From an uncultured Ruminococcus sp. (GTDB lineage Bacteria > Bacillota > Clostridia > Oscillospirales > Ruminococcaceae): a stretch of 64,000 bases of DNA. How positions within the stretch are numbered: the first letter of the stretch is position 1; every line of letters begins with the position of its first letter. Of the stretch, positions 1-7,873 are shown piece by piece. The position numbers were made by a program, and so were the translations under genes. The notes beneath the pieces were generated by a model. That model had not been told where the DNA came from. It made no database searches and worked only from the letters and a program-made list of their open reading frames with translations. The DNA is taken from positions 30,105 to 94,104 of the forward strand of contig CACWPL010000006.1 in assembly GCA_902762785.1 (NCBI GenBank). The letters are read 5' to 3'.

Positions 1-134
1 AGGACCATCGGCTGGGCCTGCGGACAGGGGAGGAGTGGCGGATCTTCGGCCATATCGTCCATAGCAGCGTCGTCTTCACGCCGGATGACATCGCCACCAC
101 GATCGCGCCCGCCGGAGAGGAGGGGACGTCCTGA
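1..134 (+). CDS. 3' end of an unidentified gene
   Basis: An open frame enters from the left edge (codons in phase with position 3) and stops at TGA 132-134. The 43 visible residues read like real protein (key stretch EEWRIFGHIVHSSVVF), with codon use like the neighbours. The stop overlaps the next start as TGATG, which suggests translational coupling to the membrane protein that follows. Too little is visible for a function. Confidence 0.55.
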   Translation, partial: DHRLGLRTGEEWRIFGHIVHSSVVFTPDDIATTIAPAGEEGTS

Positions 135-1045
135 TGCCGCCCATCCTGCCGCAGCGCACCATGATCGTGACGCTGCTCGCGTCGGCCGCAGTCGTGTTCG
201 TGATCTTCTTCGTCCTCATCGGAGATACGATGGGGAAGGTCATCGGCATCGTCATCCCGCTCGCCCTCATCTTCTGGACGATCTTCTCGACCGTCAAGGA
301 GCGCCGCGCGGACGTGGACGCCGTCGGCAAGCGCAAGGCCATCCTCGACGGCAGCTACTTCCGCGATCCTGCCTGGCGCGAGGCCTACCTCGCCTACAAG
401 CAGGCGCACCCGTGGGAGACCTGCAAGGGCGACGACGTCCGCCGCGACCTCTCCCGCCGCTATCGCCGCAGCAGCCACATCACCTTCGGCATCGTGAGCA
501 TCCTTTTGCTCTTTGCCACGGTCGTGGGGCTCGTGACGGCATTCGACCCGATCCTGCTGCTCGGCTTCCCGTTCTTCGGGTGGCTGCTGTGGATCCAGAT
601 CACGGGCTTTCTGGGGCGCCCCGTGCTGAAATGGTACCGCACGCGCCGCACCGACCCGCAGTTCCCGGAATACGAGGCCAGCTACCGCAAGAGCCAGATC
701 CTCTGCTACCGCACCCCGGAGCTCACCTCCGGCATCAGCATCGGCCCCACGCACATCCTCCTATTTGATAAGGAGGACATCCACACGATCGAGCTCTCCT
801 GTGCCAAGGAGATGACACGCAAGGTCGTCCGCCAGAAGGACTACCAGGACTCCACCTTCGTCGGCGACAAATACCGACATTTCGCCGTTTTGCATGTGGA
901 GACGCCGCGCGGCAGCTTCGACCTGCCCACAGAGCTTGACGAATACCAGGTCGAGATGGCCATCGAGGCTTTCATGCGCCTGCGCGGCGCACAGCCGAAC
1001 GAGACCGGCTATGACATCGCCCTGCACAATGAGAACGTGACGTGA
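134..1045 (+). CDS. hypothetical four-TM membrane protein
   Basis: A 303-residue protein I do not recognise. Two hydrophobic segments lie near residues 10-55 and two more near 112-160, with a basic, probably cytosolic, linker between the pairs. The C-terminal 140 residues form a soluble domain that could be a PH-like/YcxB-like cytosolic domain, but this is only an impression. The start ATG overlaps the stop of the preceding gene and follows a GAGGAGGGG Shine-Dalgarno site. It probably belongs to the same transcript as the upstream gene; tyrS follows after 46 bases. Confidence 0.8.
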   Translation: MPPILPQRTMIVTLLASAAVVFVIFFVLIGDTMGKVIGIVIPLALIFWTIFSTVKERRADVDAVGKRKAILDGSYFRDPAWREAYLAYKQAHPWETCKGDDVRRDLSRRYRRSSHITFGIVSILLLFATVVGLVTAFDPILLLGFPFFGWLLWIQITGFLGRPVLKWYRTRRTDPQFPEYEASYRKSQILCYRTPELTSGISIGPTHILLFDKEDIHTIELSCAKEMTRKVVRQKDYQDSTFVGDKYRHFAVLHVETPRGSFDLPTELDEYQVEMAIEAFMRLRGAQPNETGYDIALHNENVT

Positions 1046-1091
1046 CATCACGTCTGTCGATATGTACACACTATTATAGGAGGAACATCCC

Positions 1092-2321
1092 ATGACTGTA
1101 TTTGAAGAACTGCAAAGACGCGGCCTGCTCGCCCAGCTCACCGACGAGGACGAGATCCGCGACCTCATCAACGCCGGCAAGGCCACCTTTTACATCGGCT
1201 TCGACCCGACCGCGGATTCGCTGCACGTTGGCCACTTCATGGCGCTCTGCCTGATGAAGCGCCTCCAGATGGCCGGCAACAAGCCGATCGCACTGGTCGG
1301 CGGCGGCACCGGCATGATCGGCGACCCGTCCGGCAAGAGCGACATGCGCAAGATGCTCACCCCCGAGACCATCGCCCACAACTGTGAGTGCTTCAAGAAG
1401 CAGATGAGCCGATTCATCGACTTTTCTGACGGCAAGGCGCTCATGGTCAACAACGGCGACTGGCTCCTTGATCTGAACTACATCGACGTCCTCCGCGAGG
1501 TCGGCGCGTGCTTCTCCGTCAATAAGATGCTGACCTTCGAGTGCTACAAGCAGCGCATGGAGCGCGGCCTGACCTTCCTCGAGTTCAACTACATGATCAT
1601 GCAGAGCTACGACTTCTACAAGCTCTTCCAGGACTACGGCTGCAACATGCAGTTCGGCGGCGACGATCAGTGGGCGAACATGCTCGGCGGCACGGAGCTG
1701 ATCCGCAAGAAGCTCGGCAAGGACGCCTACGCCATGACCATCACCCTCCTGCTCAACTCCGAGGGCAAGAAGATGGGCAAGACCGAGAAGGGCGCCGTTT
1801 GGCTCGACCCGGAGAAGACCTCGCCCTACGATTTCTTCCAGTATTGGCGCAACGTGGCCGATGCGGACGTCATCAAGTGCCTGAAGATGCTGACCTTCGT
1901 CCCGATCGAGAAGATCGAGGAGATGGAGGCCGACCTCGCGGCCAACGGCGACGGCAAGGCCTACAACGAGGCCAAGGAGCTCCTCGCCTACGAGCTGACC
2001 GCGCTCGTCCATGGTGACGAGGAGGCCAAGAAGGCGCTCGACGCTGCAAGAGCCGTCTTTGGCGGCGGCGGCAGCTCCGAGAACATGCCCACCACCACCC
2101 TCACGGCCGACCAGCTCACCGACGGCGCGATCAACATCTGCGAGCTGCTCGTGACCTGCGGCCTCGTGCCGACCAAGTCCGAGGGACGCCGCAACGTCCA
2201 GCAGGGCGGCGTGTCGATCGACGGCGAGAAGGTCACTGACCCGAACGCCATGATCCCCGTCTCCGGCGAGGTCATCATCAAGAAGGGCAAGAAGGTCTTC
2301 CACAAGGTCGCCCTCGCGTAA
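1092..2321 (+). CDS. tyrS: tyrosyl-tRNA synthetase
   Basis: Class I aminoacyl-tRNA synthetase that charges tRNA-Tyr in the cytosol. The 409-residue length fits the bacterial TyrS family. The N-terminal Rossmann domain carries the HIGH-type motif as HVGH near residue 46 in a DPTADSLHVGH context, and the KMSKS loop appears as KMGKT near residue 226. A C-terminal S4 RNA-binding domain (about 340-409; RRNVQQGGVSIDG) ends the protein. The AGGAGG site at about 1079 sets the ATG start. Only 46 bases separate it from the upstream gene, with no room for a T-box leader, so it is probably read from an upstream promoter. A strong terminator follows. Confidence 0.97.
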   Translation: MTVFEELQRRGLLAQLTDEDEIRDLINAGKATFYIGFDPTADSLHVGHFMALCLMKRLQMAGNKPIALVGGGTGMIGDPSGKSDMRKMLTPETIAHNCECFKKQMSRFIDFSDGKALMVNNGDWLLDLNYIDVLREVGACFSVNKMLTFECYKQRMERGLTFLEFNYMIMQSYDFYKLFQDYGCNMQFGGDDQWANMLGGTELIRKKLGKDAYAMTITLLLNSEGKKMGKTEKGAVWLDPEKTSPYDFFQYWRNVADADVIKCLKMLTFVPIEKIEEMEADLAANGDGKAYNEAKELLAYELTALVHGDEEAKKALDAARAVFGGGGSSENMPTTTLTADQLTDGAINICELLVTCGLVPTKSEGRRNVQQGGVSIDGEKVTDPNAMIPVSGEVIIKKGKKVFHKVALA

Positions 2322-2330
2322 ACGAAAACG

Positions 2331-2357
2331 AACGCCCCCTCAGAGCGAGGGGGCGTT
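2331..2357. terminator. bidirectional hairpin between tyrS and the metallophosphoesterase
   Basis: AACGCCCCCT (2331-2340) pairs perfectly with AGGGGGCGTT (2348-2357) around a 7-base loop. It sits between converging genes, so it can serve both, although T-runs are weak. Confidence 0.8.
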
Positions 2358-2374
2358 CTCGTTGCGATAGGGCA

Positions 2375-3208
2375 TCATTCAGCAGTCAGCGTCACGACGA
2401 CGACCTCCGGGTCGTTGAAGAGCCGCACGGGGATGGTGCTGTTCCCGAGGCCGCGGCTGATGACCATGTGCGTGTCGCCCTCGGTGTGCATCCCCTCATA
2501 ATAGACAGGGTCGAAGCCCTGGTCGGGCGCGATCACGCCGCCGATGATCGGCAGCCGCCACTGCCCGCCGTGTGCGTGGCCGGTCAGGACGAGGTCATAG
2601 CCGCAATGTGCATATTCGTCGAGATACTGCGGTTCGTGTGCCAGCAGGATCCGCATGGGGGCTTCCGCCGTCTCCTCCGCCATCCGGCGTGGCATGTCGG
2701 ACTGGAGGGACTCGTCTCGGATGCCGAGGAGCGTGATGCTGTCGCCGCCGCGCGAGAGCGTGGTCTGCTCATCAAGGAGGAGCGTGACACCGGCATCGGC
2801 AAGGCCGTCATAGAGCGCCTGCGCGTCCGCCTCGGAGAGCCATGCCTCATGGTTCCCGTTGACATAGTAGACGTCACAGATGTCCGTCAGCGCGGACGCG
2901 AGGCCGATGGCGCGGGGGATGTTCGTGCGGTAGGCATCGATCATGTCGCCCGTGAGGACGATGATGTCCGGCTCCTGTGCCGCCGCCAGTGTGACCAGAC
3001 GCGCGTTGTCCCGCCCGAACTGTGCATCGTGCGTATCCGAGAGCTGGACGATCCGGTACCCCTCGAACCCCGCTGGTGCAGGACAGGTATACTCCGTCAC
3101 AGTGAGATGTGTGTTCTCGAACCAACAGAAGCCCGCCGCGAGGCACAGGATGACGCCGCCGATGATGAGTCGGCGGCGCTTGGCGGGTCGTTTCGTCTCC
3201 GCAGCCAT
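2375..3208 (-). CDS. membrane-anchored metallophosphoesterase (YaeI/YkuE-like)
   Basis: A 277-residue calcineurin-like phosphoesterase. After a basic N-terminus and one transmembrane segment (about residues 12-30) come the metal-binding motifs in order: QLSDTHD, LTGDM, NGNHEAW and TGHAHGGQ. These are the usual DxH, GD, GNHE and GHxH ligands of a dinuclear metal centre. Relatives act on lipid-linked phosphates (UDP-diacylglucosamine or undecaprenyl type substrates); the substrate here is unknown. The ATG lies one base after the stop of the dockerin protein and has no good Shine-Dalgarno, so translation is probably coupled to that gene. Confidence 0.9.
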   Translation of the reverse strand: MAAETKRPAKRRRLIIGGVILCLAAGFCWFENTHLTVTEYTCPAPAGFEGYRIVQLSDTHDAQFGRDNARLVTLAAAQEPDIIVLTGDMIDAYRTNIPRAIGLASALTDICDVYYVNGNHEAWLSEADAQALYDGLADAGVTLLLDEQTTLSRGGDSITLLGIRDESLQSDMPRRMAEETAEAPMRILLAHEPQYLDEYAHCGYDLVLTGHAHGGQWRLPIIGGVIAPDQGFDPVYYEGMHTEGDTHMVISRGLGNSTIPVRLFNDPEVVVVTLTAE

Positions 3209-3209
3209 G

Positions 3210-4502
3210 TCAGGGGTACACCGGGAGAGCCGTGACGAGCTTGACGACGGCCTTGAGCAGCGTTAGCCCGTCAGTCGTGTCGATCGCACCGTCGCGGTAG
3301 ACATCGGCACACGCGCTCTGCGAGGTGGTCAGAGTGCTCGTGCCAAGGAGCGCACGGTTCAGCAGGATGACATCGAGGATGTCGAGCGTGTTGTCGTTGT
3401 TCACATCGCCGCACTCATATTGCCCGGAGCCTTGGGTCTCGCTCGTTTCCTCGGCGGGGTAGTCGACGATGACGGTGCGCGTATACGTCACGCCGTTGCT
3501 GGTCGCAAGGACCATCGCAGTGCCGTTCTTCAAGCCGGTGACGAGACCGTTGCGGTCGACGGTGACAGTGTCCGGCGCCGTGGAGATCCAGGAGACCGTC
3601 CCGACCGCGTCAGGGAAGATGAGATAGACCTCGTCGTCCGGGTCGGTGAGGACGATGTCCCCGGTGTCCTTCATCGAATGGTGATAGGCCTCAGAGACGG
3701 TCACATCGCACGGCAGCAGCGACGTCCCGGCGAGCGCGTACACGGTCGCGTGGCCCGGCTTGACGGCCTTGACCTGTCCGTCCTCAACGGTCACGATGTC
3801 ATCATGGTCGCTGAGCCAGACGATGTCGCCGGTATAGTTGTCCACAGTGAGGGAGGCGGACTCGCCGCGGTCGAGCTCGAGCTCATTCTGGGAGAGCTGC
3901 GGGGCAGACGGGTCGGGGATGGTGATGCTCCCGTCCAGGGAGAGCGCACGCATCTCCTCGATGGTGTCGGTCTCCTTATCCGTGTACCAGCAGGACGGGG
4001 AGCCGTCGACGCCGTTCCAGGTGAGACCGAGATAATACTGGTCGCCGACCTTCACGTCCTCCGGGAGGCGGAAGGTGACAGTGATGAGGGGGGCACGCTG
4101 TGCGGTCGCTGTGTCGTCCGCTGATGCGGCCGCACATGCGAACCAGACCAGATCGTTCACGGGACTGTCCGCATAGCCCATGACAGTGACCGGCGCATCG
4201 GCCTTGACCTTCTCCACCGTGAGTCGCGGGTCATAGGTCATGCCGAACGAAGCGGCAAGGAATCCGGCCTCATTGCCGTCCACGCGGATGGGGACATCGA
4301 CCAGGAGACGGTCGGCATCCTCCTCGCCGCCGGTCGCCTCCGGGACGGTATATAAGACCTTTTCGATGCTCAGGACTGCGGGGTCGGCCGCCGCGGCCTT
4401 GAGGGGAAGGGCATTTGCTGCACCGCAAAGCATGGATCCTGCCGTCAAAATGGACAGGAGCCGCTCGGCATGCTTGCGGATCGGCGATCCTATCTTCTTC
4501 AT
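3210..4502 (-). CDS. secreted cohesin-like / Ig-like / dockerin protein
   Basis: A 430-residue exported protein. A basic signal peptide (about 1-38) is followed by a cohesin-like beta-sandwich (about 42-190; pattern VPIRVDGN..GFLAASFGMTYDP), two bacterial Ig-like (Big2) repeats (about 200-350) and a C-terminal type I dockerin (about 360-425), whose first calcium loop is clear (DVNNDNTLDILD) and second weaker (DVYRDGAIDTTD). Such proteins bridge enzymes and the cell surface in cellulosome-like complexes. I chose ATG 4502 because GGAGGCG lies 7 bases upstream; the ATG five codons earlier overlaps that site. It is first in a two-gene unit with the phosphoesterase, driven by the promoter at 4675-4703. 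The cohesin call is less certain than the dockerin. Confidence 0.85.
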   Translation of the reverse strand: MKKIGSPIRKHAERLLSILTAGSMLCGAANALPLKAAAADPAVLSIEKVLYTVPEATGGEEDADRLLVDVPIRVDGNEAGFLAASFGMTYDPRLTVEKVKADAPVTVMGYADSPVNDLVWFACAAASADDTATAQRAPLITVTFRLPEDVKVGDQYYLGLTWNGVDGSPSCWYTDKETDTIEEMRALSLDGSITIPDPSAPQLSQNELELDRGESASLTVDNYTGDIVWLSDHDDIVTVEDGQVKAVKPGHATVYALAGTSLLPCDVTVSEAYHHSMKDTGDIVLTDPDDEVYLIFPDAVGTVSWISTAPDTVTVDRNGLVTGLKNGTAMVLATSNGVTYTRTVIVDYPAEETSETQGSGQYECGDVNNDNTLDILDVILLNRALLGTSTLTTSQSACADVYRDGAIDTTDGLTLLKAVVKLVTALPVYP

Positions 4503-4634
4503 AAATAACGCCTCCATGATGATGTGCCTGTCCGTATCGGACGACGGACAGTTATCAACAGTTCGTAATGATCGCGACTATCGAAAGAAGCGAGACACGC
4601 ACTCTTACAAGACCGCTTCGCGGACCGGAGCGGC

Positions 4635-4669
4635 GATAGTCCAACTATTAGGTGATAGTTCTACTATTA
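4635..4669. promoter_or_regulatory. tandem inverted-repeat operator
   Basis: Two identical half-site pairs, GATAGT-NNN-ACTATTA, lie 19 bp apart (ATAGT 4636-4640/ACTAT 4644-4648 and ATAGT 4655-4659/ACTAT 4663-4667). They begin just downstream of the minus-strand -10 box, over the predicted start of transcription, where a bound dimeric repressor would block initiation. The regulator is not in the window. Confidence 0.6.
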
Positions 4670-4674
4670 CTTAT

Positions 4675-4703
4675 ATTATAGCATATCAAAACGTTTACGT
4701 CAA
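4675..4703 (-). promoter_or_regulatory. sigma-A promoter of the cohesin-like/dockerin gene
   Basis: On the minus strand the -35 box TTGACG (4703-4698), a 17-bp spacer and a perfect TATAAT (4680-4675) are visible. The spacer contains AAACGTTT (4689-4696), a perfect 8-bp palindrome like the core of LacI-family operators. Confidence 0.8.
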
Positions 4704-4900
4704 CCGCTTTTTCGTCTGATCTGCATGTTTTTTTCGATTCGGGGCGACTTTTTTTCTACATGTGCTTGGATCCTTCTGGGATATTACAGAGCGTATATCT
4801 TTCGATGGCCGATCAGGGAGACTTGTCGGCAGCGATCGGAGACGTTCATACTTTGTTCATGGTTTGTTTGTCAAATATGGGGTAAACCTATGCCTGATCG
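4704..4900. other. AT-rich intergenic region with no gene seen
   Basis: Between the divergent promoters of the dockerin gene and the CPBP-like gene the sequence is AT-rich relative to the genes. I find no convincing start with a Shine-Dalgarno site and no clear hairpin. Confidence 0.5.
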
Positions 4901-4909
4901 TGGTATAAT
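4901..4909 (+). promoter_or_regulatory. extended -10 promoter of the CPBP-like gene
   Basis: TGGTATAAT gives a perfect -10 with the upstream TG motif. No good -35 is seen 17 bp upstream. The flanking GATCGTGGTATAATA matches the promoter at 7798 almost exactly. Confidence 0.6.
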
Positions 4910-4996
4910 AAAAATGGCAGTATATGCGCCCATATTTGGTGAACGCTGCGACTCGCACGGTCATGGGCCGCCGTGCATGACAAAGGGGGGGAGGAC

Positions 4997-6160
4997 ATGG
5001 TGGACGCACACGCAGACGCGCATGAAGAGACAGAGATGATCGACGTGGTCGAGTCCTTTTCGTGTCCTGCACAGACCGAGGCCTACATCAAGGCCTTCCA
5101 AGGCTGGCGCCGCCGCGAGAGGTGCCCCTATGCCTACCGTTTCCATAAGAATCCCAAGGAGACGACCTTCTCCGACGGCCGTGCGGTCGGCGCTGACACA
5201 CCGGCGCTCGCACAGTCCTCTGCGCTGCGTGCGCTGGGAGGGCTATTCGGATCGGTCCTGCTCCTATACCTGCTGCTCGAGAACGTGCTCGACAAGGTGC
5301 TCGTGCTGCTCGCGAACGTGCTCGGCTACCGTGTGGAGATCCTGTATTGGGGCGACACACGGCTCTACGGCGACCTGCGCGCGGTGTTCCTGATCGCCGC
5401 AGGGGTGGACATCGTCAAGTATCTGATACCGGCGCTGGTGCTCGCGCTGTTCCTCAAGCTCCCGCGTGAGGTGCGGTTCCCGCTCCCGGTCTCCCATCCG
5501 CAGCGCCTCCTCGACGGCATCGGGCTCATGATGCTGCTGAGCGTGGGCTTCGGCACGTTCTTCGTCTCGCAGTCGGCGGAGATGTCGAAATACCGCATGA
5601 TCGCGGATGCGGTCGGCGCGGAGGACCACAGGATCATCCTGTTCATCCTGTTCTCCGTGTTCGTGCAGCCGTTCGCGGCGGAGCTCCTCCTGCACGGGAG
5701 CATGTTCCAGGTACTGCGGCAGTTCGGCGACCGCTTCACCGTCTGCACGACCGCGGTCCTCTCGGCATGTCTTGCCCATAACGTGCAGGATGCGGTGCGT
5801 ATCGGGGTCGTGACCTTCCTGATCTCCGCCTACGTCATCACGACAGGCAGCGTCATCTCGGCGATCCTGCTGCGTGTGACCCACGAGATCTACATGTTCG
5901 CGCTCTTCTACATCGGCAATTTCGGTCAGCTCCATTCTGTCCTCTGGTGGATCGCGGTGGTGACGCCGGTCCTGATCTTCTCGGTGACCGCGGTGCTCTA
6001 TCTGCACCGCCACGAGGGACGTATCCGCATGCCCTCCAAGGACACGGACGGTATGAGCGTCATGGAGCAGTCCGCAGTATTCTATACGACCTTGCCCATG
6101 ACTGTCTATCTGATCGTGAGCGTGCTGTTCATGATCGTGACGGTCATCCTGGCGAGCTAG
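4997..6160 (+). CDS. CPBP-like intramembrane protease-family protein, degenerate motifs
   Basis: A 387-residue polytopic membrane protein with about eight hydrophobic segments. The region AAELLLHGSMFQVLRQFG resembles motif 1 (EExxxR) of the CPBP/Abi (CAAX-processing-like) family but has AE for EE and H for R. CLAHNVQDA resembles the later H-containing motif. It may therefore be a non-catalytic member, or I may be over-reading a weak match. The soluble N-terminus (about 75 residues) contains a zinc-ribbon-poor, charged region. ATG 4997 is preferred over GTG 4973 because GGGGGAGGA precedes it at the right distance. Confidence 0.65.
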   Translation: MVDAHADAHEETEMIDVVESFSCPAQTEAYIKAFQGWRRRERCPYAYRFHKNPKETTFSDGRAVGADTPALAQSSALRALGGLFGSVLLLYLLLENVLDKVLVLLANVLGYRVEILYWGDTRLYGDLRAVFLIAAGVDIVKYLIPALVLALFLKLPREVRFPLPVSHPQRLLDGIGLMMLLSVGFGTFFVSQSAEMSKYRMIADAVGAEDHRIILFILFSVFVQPFAAELLLHGSMFQVLRQFGDRFTVCTTAVLSACLAHNVQDAVRIGVVTFLISAYVITTGSVISAILLRVTHEIYMFALFYIGNFGQLHSVLWWIAVVTPVLIFSVTAVLYLHRHEGRIRMPSKDTDGMSVMEQSAVFYTTLPMTVYLIVSVLFMIVTVILAS

Positions 6161-6196
6161 ACAGTCCCGTGCTGCGGCCGGGACTGTGGCTTTTTT
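6161..6196 (+). terminator. intrinsic terminator
   Basis: ACAGTCCCG (6161-6169) pairs with CGGGACTGT (6179-6187), followed by a T6 run at 6191-6196. It lies immediately after the CPBP-like gene. Confidence 0.9.
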
Positions 6197-6216
6197 ACCC
6201 CACGAACGGAGAGACT

Positions 6217-7263
6217 ATGAGAACGAAGAAAAAGCACCCGATCCGAACGGCCGGACTGATCCTCCTGGCGCTGATGCTCCTGTGCGCCCTGTTTATCATT
6301 GGTCTGCACATCTACGACCAGGTCATGCTGAAAAAGGAAGCCGCGCTGCTCTGTCTGCAGGGCCAGCGTGTCGAGGTGGACGGGAAGGAGATGGAGGTCT
6401 ATACGGAGGGGGACGGCGAGACCGTCCTCGTGTTCATGGCTGGCGCGAACACCCCGGCTGTGACGCTCGACTTCCGACCGCTCTATCGTCAGCTCACCGA
6501 CACCTACCAGATCGTCGTCCTTGAGAAGTTCGGCTATGGCTACAGCGATGACATCGAGGGCGAGCGCGATCTCGACACGATCCTGCGTCAGGACAGAGAG
6601 GCGCTGCAAAAGGCCGGCATCAAGGCGCCGTATGTCCTCTGTCCGCATTCTGCCTCGGGACTGGAGGCGATCCGCTGGGCGCAGCAGTACCCGGAGGAGG
6701 TCGAGGCGATCGTCGGTCTGGATATGGCCGTGCCGGAGCAATATGATCTGATGGTCGGCGACCTGGACGATGTCACGCCGCAGACATACGAAGCGGTCCT
6801 CGAGGAGGATGCGTTCTACAATTTCTGGATGTACGACATGGGCGGCTACCGGCTCTATCCCATCGCCTCGGTCTTCCCGGCCTCTGCGAGCGACCGGCTC
6901 ACCAAGGAGGAACGTGCCGAATACAGGGCGATCACCTACCATTGGTACTCGCAGTTCTACAAGACCGCGATGTTTCGGGAGGGGCTGGCGACCGCACGCC
7001 AGATCGAGGCGCTGGGGGCGCTCCGTGAGGCGGCCTTGCCGGATGTGCCGACCTTACAGCTCCTCTCGGATGACGAGGCCATGTTCGCGGCGATGCTCGG
7101 CGAGGACGGGCTCGACAAATGGGTGCAGATCCACGAGCGTTACATCGACGGTCTCACGGACGCGAGGATCGTTCGGCTCACGTGCGGGCACTATGTCCAT
7201 GCGGAAGCACCAGACGAGATCAGTACGGAGATACGAGACTTTCTTGACAGCTTGGAAGGATGA
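6217..7263 (+). CDS. membrane-anchored alpha/beta hydrolase
   Basis: A 348-residue protein with a basic N-terminus and one transmembrane segment (about 10-32), then an alpha/beta hydrolase fold. The nucleophile elbow is CPHSASGLEA, with Ser in an HSASG pentapeptide, and the C-terminal GHYVHAEAPDEI supplies the likely catalytic His. The oxyanion-hole region may be MAGANTPA. The catalytic domain is probably outside the membrane; the substrate is unknown. ATG 6217 follows ACGGAGAG. The open frame extends far upstream without a usable start and overlaps the preceding gene, so the longer form is rejected. Its stop overlaps an ATG at 7260, close to tadA. Confidence 0.85.
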   Translation: MRTKKKHPIRTAGLILLALMLLCALFIIGLHIYDQVMLKKEAALLCLQGQRVEVDGKEMEVYTEGDGETVLVFMAGANTPAVTLDFRPLYRQLTDTYQIVVLEKFGYGYSDDIEGERDLDTILRQDREALQKAGIKAPYVLCPHSASGLEAIRWAQQYPEEVEAIVGLDMAVPEQYDLMVGDLDDVTPQTYEAVLEEDAFYNFWMYDMGGYRLYPIASVFPASASDRLTKEERAEYRAITYHWYSQFYKTAMFREGLATARQIEALGALREAALPDVPTLQLLSDDEAMFAAMLGEDGLDKWVQIHERYIDGLTDARIVRLTCGHYVHAEAPDEISTEIRDFLDSLEG

Positions 7264-7286
7264 TCCAGGAGAAAGGACGCACGGAC

Positions 7287-7769
7287 ATGGATACACCGGA
7301 GATCTATATGCAGCACGCGCTCCGCTTGGCTGCACGGGCGGCTGGTGAGGGCGAGGTGCCGGTCGGGGCGGTCATCGTGCGGCGCGGCACGGGCGAGATC
7401 GTCGGCGAGGGATGGAATCGCCGCGAGACGGCGCGCCACGCCCTCGCACATGCGGAGCTGATGGCGATCGACGCAGCATGCCGCCGCCTGGGTGGATGGC
7501 GTCTCCCGGACTGCGCGATGTTCGTGACGCTCGAGCCGTGCCCGATGTGCGCGGGCGGCATCATCCAGGCCAGGATCGACGAGCTCTGGTATGGTGCCTG
7601 CGACCCCAAGAGCGGGGCCGTGCAGTCGGTCGAGACGATGTTCGCGCTGCCCTATAATCACCATCCCGAGGTACACATCGGCCTGATGCAGGACGAATGC
7701 AGCGCGATCCTCAGCGATTTTTTCCGCGCGCTGCGGGAGAGGCGCAGGGCTGCGAAGCAGTCTCCGTAA
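7287..7769 (+). CDS. tadA: tRNA-specific adenosine deaminase TadA
   Basis: A 160-residue zinc deaminase that converts adenosine 34 of tRNA-Arg(ACG) to inosine. The zinc and proton-shuttle motif is HAE (in HALAHAELMAI) and the second zinc motif is PCxxC (LEPCPMCAGG). The length fits TadA. AGGAGAAAGGA lies about 10 bases before ATG 7287. The alternative ATG 7260 overlaps the hydrolase stop and has GGAAGG directly against it, too close for ribosome binding, so the shorter form is chosen. It is probably co-transcribed with the hydrolase. Confidence 0.93.
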   Translation: MDTPEIYMQHALRLAARAAGEGEVPVGAVIVRRGTGEIVGEGWNRRETARHALAHAELMAIDAACRRLGGWRLPDCAMFVTLEPCPMCAGGIIQARIDELWYGACDPKSGAVQSVETMFALPYNHHPEVHIGLMQDECSAILSDFFRALRERRRAAKQSP

Positions 7770-7774
7770 AACAC

Positions 7775-7803
7775 TTGCATTTTTATTTGGATCGTGGTAT
7801 AAT
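7775..7803 (+). promoter_or_regulatory. sigma-A promoter of the lipoprotein gene
   Basis: TTGCAT (7775-7780), a 17-bp spacer and TATAAT (7798-7803) with an extended TGG directly before the -10. The transcript begins with a hairpin (GGCAGACC...GGTCTGCC, about 7810-7829). Confidence 0.8.
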
Positions 7804-7840
7804 AGAGGGGCAGACCCTCCGGTCTGCCTGAACTTTCGGA

Positions 7841-7873
7841 AAGGAGAGTCCGCGTCCTGCGGACACGACAGCT
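7841..7873 (+). promoter_or_regulatory. Shine-Dalgarno separated from its start codon by a hairpin
   Basis: AAGGAG (7841-7846) is 27 bases from ATG 7874, too far for normal initiation. A perfect stem GTCCGC/GCGGAC (7848-7853 and 7859-7864) lies between them; folded, it leaves an effective spacing of about 10 bases. Confidence 0.55.

Noticed and set aside
1046-1091. T-box leader before tyrS
   Set aside because: Only 46 bases are available and no T-box sequence is seen.
4725-5039. Short plus-strand frame between the dockerin promoter and the CPBP-like gene
   Set aside because: No ribosome site; it overlaps the promoter and the start of the real gene.
5947-6216. 90-codon N-terminal extension of the alpha/beta hydrolase
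   Set aside because: It overlaps the end of the preceding gene and crosses a terminator; ATG 6217 has a ribosome site and a membrane anchor.
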